Shown piece after piece: positions 58,950 through 64,000 of a stretch of 64,000 nucleotides of DNA. A model generated the notes under the pieces. It worked only from the letters and a program-made list of their open reading frames with translations. It was not told the origin of the DNA and searched no databases. Position numbers and translations under genes: made by a program. The DNA lies in assembly GCA_964479625.1 (NCBI GenBank), contig CAYZMS010000002.1, positions 1-64,000 on the forward strand, read 5' to 3'. The DNA is from CAYZMS01 sp964479625. Its GTDB lineage: Bacteria > Bacteroidota > Bacteroidia > Chitinophagales > Saprospiraceae. Every line of letters starts with the position of its first letter. Position 1 is the stretch's first letter.

Positions 58950-61061
58950 TTAACTATCTTTAGAATCGTCGTCTTCCAACTGTTCCTTCAGTTGTGCCAG
59001 TGCATCCAGGTCACCTAGGGTAGTTCGCTCGATATTCTGTTGCGTTTTCTTGACAGCATCTTGTGTCTGACGGCGTTCGGCCTGCTTTTCCTCACGTACT
59101 TTGTTATCCGCTTCCCGGCGAATATCATCCAGGTAACGCGTATGAGAGACCAGGATTCGCTTATCATCCCGATTAAACTCAATGACCTTGAAAGTCAGAA
59201 TATCTTCGGCATTAGCCGGTTGGCCATCTTCCTTGCGGACGTGTTTAATGGGAGCGAAAGCTTCCAGTCCGTAGGGTAATTGAACAATAGCCCCCCGGTC
59301 ATCACGGCGCAGAACAGTAGCTTCGTGGTAAGAACCCACGGGGAAAATGGTTTCGAAAGTATCCCAGGGGTTTTCTTCCAGTTGTTTATGGCCTAAGGAC
59401 AGCTTACGATTATCCTTATCGATGTCCAGGATCATTACCTGAATGGTCTCTCCCATTTTGGTAAACTCCGAAGGGTGCTGATAACGCTTGGTCCAGGACA
59501 GGTCGGAAATATGGATCATACCGCCGATACCTTCTTCCATTTCTACAAATACCCCATAAGGGGTCAGGTTTTTCACCTCGCCACTGTGGCGGCTGCCTTC
59601 CGGGAACTTATCTTCGATCTCGCTCCAGGGGTCTTTGGTCAATTGTTTCAAGGACAGGGACATCTTGCGATCTTCCCGATCGATAGTAACCACCTTGGCC
59701 TCGTATTCCTGATTCAGTTTGAAGAATTCCCGTGCATTGATGGGTTGGTTGCTCCAGCTTACTTCTGAAACGTGGATAAGGCCTTCCACCCCTGGTTGGA
59801 TTTCCAGGAATGCACCATAGTCCTCTACATTGACGATCTTCCCTTTGACCACTGAACCTTCCTGGATACTTTCATCCAGAACTTCCCATGGATGTGGCTG
59901 CAACTGCTTCAAGCCCAGAGAGATACGCTTCTTGTTTTCGTCGAAATCCAATACTACTACACTGATCTTCTGGTTCAGAGAAAGCACTTCACTTGGGTGA
60001 TTGATCCGGCCCCAGCTAATATCAGTAATATAAAGCAGGCCATCTACACCACCAAGGTCAAGGAAGGCTCCGAAATCAGTAATATTCTTGACCAGCCCTT
60101 CGAGGACCTGTCCTTTTTCAAGGCTCGCGATGATAGCTTCGCGTTGTTCCGCAAGATCACTCTCAATAAGCGCTTTGTGAGACACGACAGCATTCTTAAT
60201 CTGCTCATTGATCTTAACTACCTTGAATTCCATTGTTTTGCCTACATATGAATCGTAGTCAATGATCGGCTTGATATCGATCTGAGAACCAGGCAAGAAG
60301 GTTTCCAGACCGCTGCAGTCAACGATCAGTCCTCCTTTAGTTTTACTGATCACGGTACCTTTTATAACAGTACCGTTTGCATAGGAGTCTACGATGCTTT
60401 CCCATGCACGCAACAATTTTGCCTTCCGCCGGGAAAGTACCAGTTGACCCCGAGCATCTTCCTGTTGTTCAACATAAACCTCTACCTCAGAACCCGGCTT
60501 AAGATCTGGTGTATCCCGGAACTCAGACAGGGAAACCAAACCATCAGACTTGAAGTTGATATCCAATACCACGTCTCCATCATTGATGGCAGTAACCTTA
60601 CCTTTTACGATCTCGTTTTCTACAATGGCGCTCATTGTAGACTCATAATCCTCCAGGTAAGACTCAATTTCAGATTCCGAATAATTGGCGGAACGCTTGT
60701 TTCCGACTTCCCAGTTGAAATCGTCGTGAGCCGTACTGCTTACCTCATCATCTTCAAATTGGAGTTCAACATTCTCTTCATCATCATTGTCTTTTTCGTC
60801 CGTCTCCCTTTCTTCTGCCTCTTCTTCGACGTCCTCTTCTGCCCCTTCGACTTCTTTTTCCTCTTTAAGAGTAGCTTCCTTTTTCTTAGCTTGAATTGGC
60901 TCTGCTTCCTCCTGGTCTTTTTCTAGCTCTTCTTGTTCCGCTTCCGCTTCTTCCAGCTGTTCCTCTTCCTGCTCAAGAGCCTCTTTTTCAACTGCTTCCA
61001 GTTCGGACTGCTCCTGAATGTCGTCCTCCTGGTTCTGCAATTCATCTTTTTCCTCTAACAT
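58950..61061 (-). CDS. rpsA: 30S ribosomal protein S1 with long acidic N-terminal extension
   Basis: S1 binds mRNA and promotes its docking on the 30S subunit. The 703-aa protein has six S1 domains from about residue 148 to 670. Successive domains begin with phrases such as NEIVKGKVTAINDGDVVLDI, GTVIKGTVISKTKGGLIVDC, GQVLEGLVKNITDFGAFLDL, GSVVKGKIVNVEDYGAFLEI and SRHSGEVKNLTPYGVFVEME. The first 115 residues are an unusual, almost purely acidic/Gln stretch with repeated EE and heptad-like spacing (ELEAVEKEALEQEEEQLEEA), likely an extended coiled coil. Since Bacteroidota rarely use Shine-Dalgarno pairing, S1-based recruitment should matter more; that is inference. C-terminal residues 670-703 are also charged. 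Confidence 0.96.
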   Translation of the reverse strand: MLEEKDELQNQEDDIQEQSELEAVEKEALEQEEEQLEEAEAEQEELEKDQEEAEPIQAKKKEATLKEEKEVEGAEEDVEEEAEERETDEKDNDDEENVELQFEDDEVSSTAHDDFNWEVGNKRSANYSESEIESYLEDYESTMSAIVENEIVKGKVTAINDGDVVLDINFKSDGLVSLSEFRDTPDLKPGSEVEVYVEQQEDARGQLVLSRRKAKLLRAWESIVDSYANGTVIKGTVISKTKGGLIVDCSGLETFLPGSQIDIKPIIDYDSYVGKTMEFKVVKINEQIKNAVVSHKALIESDLAEQREAIIASLEKGQVLEGLVKNITDFGAFLDLGGVDGLLYITDISWGRINHPSEVLSLNQKISVVVLDFDENKKRISLGLKQLQPHPWEVLDESIQEGSVVKGKIVNVEDYGAFLEIQPGVEGLIHVSEVSWSNQPINAREFFKLNQEYEAKVVTIDREDRKMSLSLKQLTKDPWSEIEDKFPEGSRHSGEVKNLTPYGVFVEMEEGIGGMIHISDLSWTKRYQHPSEFTKMGETIQVMILDIDKDNRKLSLGHKQLEENPWDTFETIFPVGSYHEATVLRRDDRGAIVQLPYGLEAFAPIKHVRKEDGQPANAEDILTFKVIEFNRDDKRILVSHTRYLDDIRREADNKVREEKQAERRQTQDAVKKTQQNIERTTLGDLDALAQLKEQLEDDDSKDS

Positions 61062-61401
61062 AAAAACAATGTTGTTGTCGGCTACGAAAGGTAGCGCATG
61101 GTTAAATAATTAAAATGGCGGCGCAAAGGTAAAGGATAATTTGGAAAAAGAAAAAGAATAACCTGGTAATTAGCTATTTACAAGTAATTCTATCAATTAG
61201 GAAGATCAAGGCCTACAAAAAAAACGGGATTGCTAGCGAAAATTCGTAATTTCGTAGGTCAAGCAGAAGGAAATTCGGCCTGTTGAAGTCCCCAAAGATT
61301 TAGTTCTTTGTTCCAGGGTCGGGAGTTTCACTGCCAATCTTTTTTCAAATGATCCGAACCAGACTAGTTATTTTAAACTTTATTTAAGAAAAGTTCCTAA
61401 A
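61062..61401. other. Divergent intergenic region between rpsA and fadD
   Basis: 340 bases without a supported gene. A TACCTTTG box on the minus strand (61124-61131) may serve rpsA. A TTG / TAATTTCG pair near 61230-61254 has only a 14-base spacer and is doubtful for fadD. Nothing else is recognised. Confidence 0.5.
61124..61131 (-). promoter_or_regulatory. Candidate -7 box of rpsA
   Basis: TACCTTTG on the minus strand fits TAnnTTTG, 62 bases before the rpsA start. The same octamer precedes atpB. No TTG partner at the right distance. Confidence 0.4.
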
Positions 61402-63078
61402 ATGAATTCAACCGAATATCTACCCTGGCTGCAAAATTACCCTACTGGAGTTCCTGCAAACATTGACCCGGATGCTTATAGTACCTTAACGGAAATGGTG
61501 CAAAGGGCATTCGAACGCTTTAATGCTCAAAAGGCCTTTTCCTGTATGGGTAAAGATCTAACCTATGGACAGGTAGACAAGCTTTCAGCCGATTTTGGTG
61601 CCTATCTACAGGCCCGGGGGCTCGAACCTGGTGACAAGATCGCTATAATGATGCCTAACTTATTACAATACCCAATAGTTCTGTTCGGAGCATTACGCGC
61701 CGGACTGGTTATTGTAAATACCAACCCCCTTTACATGCCCAGGGAAATGGAGCACCAGTTCAAGGATTCGGAAGCAAAAGCTATTGTAATTGCCGAAAAT
61801 TTCGCTTCGAACCTGGAGAAAATCATTGGGAACACGAATATTAAAACTGTAATTACTACCTCCATTGGGGAGTTGTTAGGTTTTCCCAAAAAGCAGATCG
61901 TCAACTTTGTAGTACGGCAGATCAAAAAAATGGTGCCCAAGTACAACCTGCCTAACGCCATCACCTTTACCGATGCATTGACCAGGGGTAAAAAATTCAA
62001 AATAAAAGAACACAAAGGTAAGCCCGAAGATGTGATCGCCTTGCAATATACCGGAGGCACCACCGGTGTATCCAAAGGAGCCATGCTAACTAACCGCAAC
62101 CTGATCGCCAATATGTTGCAGATCAGGGCCTGGATGGGGATCCATCTTGAAGAATCGAAAGAAATCGCCCTTTGCCCTCTGCCTCTATATCATATTTTTG
62201 CTTTCACCGTCAACCTCCTGGCGATGATGGAAATTGGTGCCCAGTCTATCCTGGTAACCAATGCCCGCGACCTGCCAGCACTCATCAAGACCATCAAGGA
62301 TTATGATATTTCCGTGATAACAGGAGTTAATACCCTTTTCAATGCATTGACTCACCATAAGGATTTTCAGGATCTGGATTTCTCTTCGCTGAAGGTAACT
62401 GTAGGAGGTGGAATGGCGGTTCAAAATGCAGTTGCGGAAGCCTGGGAACGGATCACCGGCTGCTATCTGTGTGAAGGTTATGGTATGACAGAGGCCTCCC
62501 CTGTTGTGACAACCAACCCCATTGATGATACAGGCCGCATCGGAACCATTGGCTTACCTCTTCCCTCCACTCATGTTCGGGTAGTTGATGAGCAGTATAA
62601 TGTTCTTGGCCCTGGACAAGCCGGCGAGATACAGGTTAAAGGACCGCAAGTTATGAAAGGGTACTATAATCGCCCTGATGAAACCGCAAAGACCATAAAA
62701 GATGGATGGCTTTGTACCGGAGATATTGGCCAGATGTTTGAAGATGGCTTTTTCCAAATCGTAGATCGAAAAAAAGATATGATCCTGGTTTCCGGCTTTA
62801 ATGTATTCCCTAATGAGGTGGAAGAAGTAGTAGCTGCTCACCCAAAGGTATTGGAAGTAGCTGCAGTTGGAGTACCAGATGCCAAATCTGGGGAGGTTGT
62901 CAAGATCTTTATCGTGAAAAAAGAAAATTCCCTTACTAAAGACGAGATCGTATCCTACTGCCGGGAAAATTTAACTGGTTACAAAATTCCCAAGCAAGTG
63001 GAATTTCGTTCTGAACTACCCAAAACAAATGTCGGAAAAATCCTTCGCCGGAAATTGCGGGAAGAAGGTACTGTATAA
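61402..63078 (+). CDS. fadD: Long-chain fatty-acid CoA ligase (FadD-type)
   Basis: FadD activates long-chain fatty acids to acyl-CoA through an acyl-AMP intermediate. The 558-aa protein has the AMP-binding P-loop LQYTGGTTGVSKGAMLTNRN near residue 214, the second motif GYGMTEASPVV near 358, DGWLCTGDIGQMFEDGFFQI near 434, the A8 hinge IVDRKKDMILVSGFNVFPNE near 453 and the late catalytic Lys in ELPKTNVGKILRRKLREE near 540. The length matches that of E. coli FadD (561) closely. It may serve fatty acid uptake, degradation or lipid recycling. It stands alone, divergent from rpsA, with a hairpin behind it. Confidence 0.93.
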   Translation: MNSTEYLPWLQNYPTGVPANIDPDAYSTLTEMVQRAFERFNAQKAFSCMGKDLTYGQVDKLSADFGAYLQARGLEPGDKIAIMMPNLLQYPIVLFGALRAGLVIVNTNPLYMPREMEHQFKDSEAKAIVIAENFASNLEKIIGNTNIKTVITTSIGELLGFPKKQIVNFVVRQIKKMVPKYNLPNAITFTDALTRGKKFKIKEHKGKPEDVIALQYTGGTTGVSKGAMLTNRNLIANMLQIRAWMGIHLEESKEIALCPLPLYHIFAFTVNLLAMMEIGAQSILVTNARDLPALIKTIKDYDISVITGVNTLFNALTHHKDFQDLDFSSLKVTVGGGMAVQNAVAEAWERITGCYLCEGYGMTEASPVVTTNPIDDTGRIGTIGLPLPSTHVRVVDEQYNVLGPGQAGEIQVKGPQVMKGYYNRPDETAKTIKDGWLCTGDIGQMFEDGFFQIVDRKKDMILVSGFNVFPNEVEEVVAAHPKVLEVAAVGVPDAKSGEVVKIFIVKKENSLTKDEIVSYCRENLTGYKIPKQVEFRSELPKTNVGKILRRKLREEGTV

Positions 63079-63093
63079 TACTTAGAACTAGGA

Positions 63094-63146
63094 GTTAAGA
63101 ACGCCTGAAATCAAAAAGGGCATGAATTGGTTCCGGCGTTCTTAAC
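63094..63146. terminator. Stem-loop between convergent fadD and the DUF5916 gene
   Basis: A perfect 12-bp stem (63094-63105 with 63135-63146) extended by three more pairs over a mismatch; loop about 23 bases. It overlaps the stop codon of the DUF5916 frame. U-tracts are weak on both strands, so it is only a probable terminator. Confidence 0.5.
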
Positions 63147-64000
63147 CTTTCCGACTTATACTTGCGTAATCAAGGAAATAAATGATCTTTATCGAAAGAC
63201 TATTGGATTGAGGTTGATCCAGTAGATTTCCCACATTTTCGAAATAATCCGTACTAGAGCTGTTTTCCGAGCCAAGGATAGCATCTTTCCAGGTCACAAA
63301 GATATCGCCGCCGGGAGCAAAACGCCAACGGAAGACCATATCAATATTAAAAGCATTAAAGTTGCGATCGTGCTCGCCTGTGTAATCCGATTCGGCCAGG
63401 TGACCATCCTCTTATAATTCAAAAAAATCCAAATACTCAACCTGAGACCAATAATGACGCATTCGAAAGGTCAGGGCCATATTGGCATTGAAGGTGTACC
63501 TAGCATTGAAGACATTCTCTACGGTTTGAATGTCACGTTGTCCGAAAATTATGGGTTCTGGCGATTCCCCTTCTCCTTCCAGAGTAGTTACAAACCCCTC
63601 ATCTTTATAAGAATTGCTCAAACCGGTAGATAGCCGGAAATTCAATTTGTCATTAACCCGGTAGCGTGGGTTCACACTCAGGAAGGTACGGTAACGGCCT
63701 TCCTCTCCAGCATTGTATACGCTGGCATTCATAGATAGCCTGATCTTTTTTCGGCTATCGGTTCCCAGCCAAATGCCGTTGTTATTTCCTGGTGGCCGAA
63801 GGAATTTTCGCCCTGGAGTACGGGCTTCAAAAAAATCCACCGTCTCAAATGGTTCGATGTACGTCCAGTAATTGATTTCCCAAAAATTCTTAAACTGCCC
63901 CTACACCCAGTAATTTACCCCGGTTTCAGAATAGATAGCGGGCTCGTAAACCATGGAGTAATTCAAATTTAGCCCCATATTTATCCGGTTAAATATCCAA
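63142..64000 (-). pseudogene. DUF5916-type outer-membrane protein, C-terminal part, with two in-frame stops; runs off the window
   Basis: A single reading frame on the minus strand covers the whole segment and is protein-like throughout, except for TAG at 63901-63903 and TAA at 63412-63414. I read GLNLNYSMVYEPAIYSETGV, then NYWV, stop, GQFKNFWEINYWTYIEPFE, then FFEARTPGRKFLRPPGNNNG with IWLGTDSRKKIRLSMNAS, then GLSNSYKDEGF, YWSQVEYLDFFEL, stop, EDGHLAESDYTGEHDRNFNA, MVFRWRFAPGGDIFVTWKDA and DQPQSNSLSIKIIYFLDY. This is the amphipathic beta-barrel C-terminus of DUF5916 proteins, whose N-terminus (outside the window) usually has a family-9 carbohydrate-binding-like domain. Both stops stand where a Gln codon would be plausible and could have arisen by single C-to-T changes. 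No frameshift was seen. It is a recent pseudogene unless the stops are sequencing errors. Confidence 0.75.

Noticed and set aside
60444..60926. 160-codon frame antisense to the rpsA N-terminal region
   Set aside because: It is Phe/Leu-rich as the complement of Glu/Gln codons in the acidic leader.
61230..61254. TTG / TAATTTCG promoter for fadD
   Set aside because: The spacer is only 14 bases and the -7 box deviates at one position, so it was not listed as a feature.

Overview
The window is a gene-dense stretch of a Bacteroidota chromosome, most likely from the Saprospiria/Chitinophagia side of the phylum; no rRNA or other species-level marker is present. The evidence is lineage-typical content: PorZ of the type IX secretion system with a C-terminal sorting domain, an ATP synthase operon without atpD and atpC, a MutS-independent housekeeping set of Bacteroidota-only families (DUF4834, DUF3127, DUF5916), a zinc-ligand-poor DksA relative, and upstream TTG / TAnnTTTG promoter boxes instead of the usual -35/-10.

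Layout. 1-1600: a small accessory patch with an unassigned 168-aa gene, a frameshifted IS4-type transposase remnant, a small HTH gene and tRNA-Cys. 1700-12760: an exported lipoprotein, then a mostly + strand run with secA, deoC, a SPOR protein, rodA, tgt, an LptF/LptG permease, an ECF sigma factor and a thiol peroxidase. 12761-22422: a - strand block with porZ, a glycosyltransferase, a fused UvrD helicase/RecB-type nuclease, a redoxin, an M15 peptidase and a widely mis-named 472-aa protein. 22702-31250: mnmG, a membrane protein, DUF4834, an RluA enzyme, a convergent aldehyde dehydrogenase / YqeY / rsmA block, then pdxA, a DksA-like gene and lspA. 31306-37111: two ArsR-fold regulators, tsaB, prfA (+), pth, dapD and an exported protein. 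37382-46000: trmB, an aminotransferase, a cysteine hydrolase, a START-like protein and the atpB-E-F-H-A-G operon. 46272-51015: nadB, recX, mscS, a HAD phosphatase, a CAU tRNA and rsmG. 51083-56402: DUF3127, a Trp-repeat exported protein, mtaB, rluA and modABC, packed with overlapping ends. 56413-64000: GNAT, an amidohydrolase remnant, a GHMP kinase, a CYTH protein, rpsA, fadD and a DUF5916 gene broken by two in-frame stops that runs off the window.

Most genes are housekeeping: translation and RNA modification (prfA, pth, rpsA, tgt, mnmG, trmB, rsmA, rsmG, mtaB, tsaB, two pseudouridine synthases), envelope building (rodA, lspA, lptF/G, dapD, M15 peptidase), export (secA, porZ) and energy (atp operon, nadB). 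I found no CRISPR array, prophage, or obvious multi-gene defence island. The points I consider most worth checking are: two stem-loops in the atp operon placed exactly at steps where subunit stoichiometry falls; the HTH gene whose 3' end is built from the tRNA-Cys terminator; the four-copy Trp repeat protein that overlaps an OB-fold-like gene with an SSB-type acidic tail; and decaying genes (IS4, amidohydrolase, DUF5916) that mark the accessory edges.
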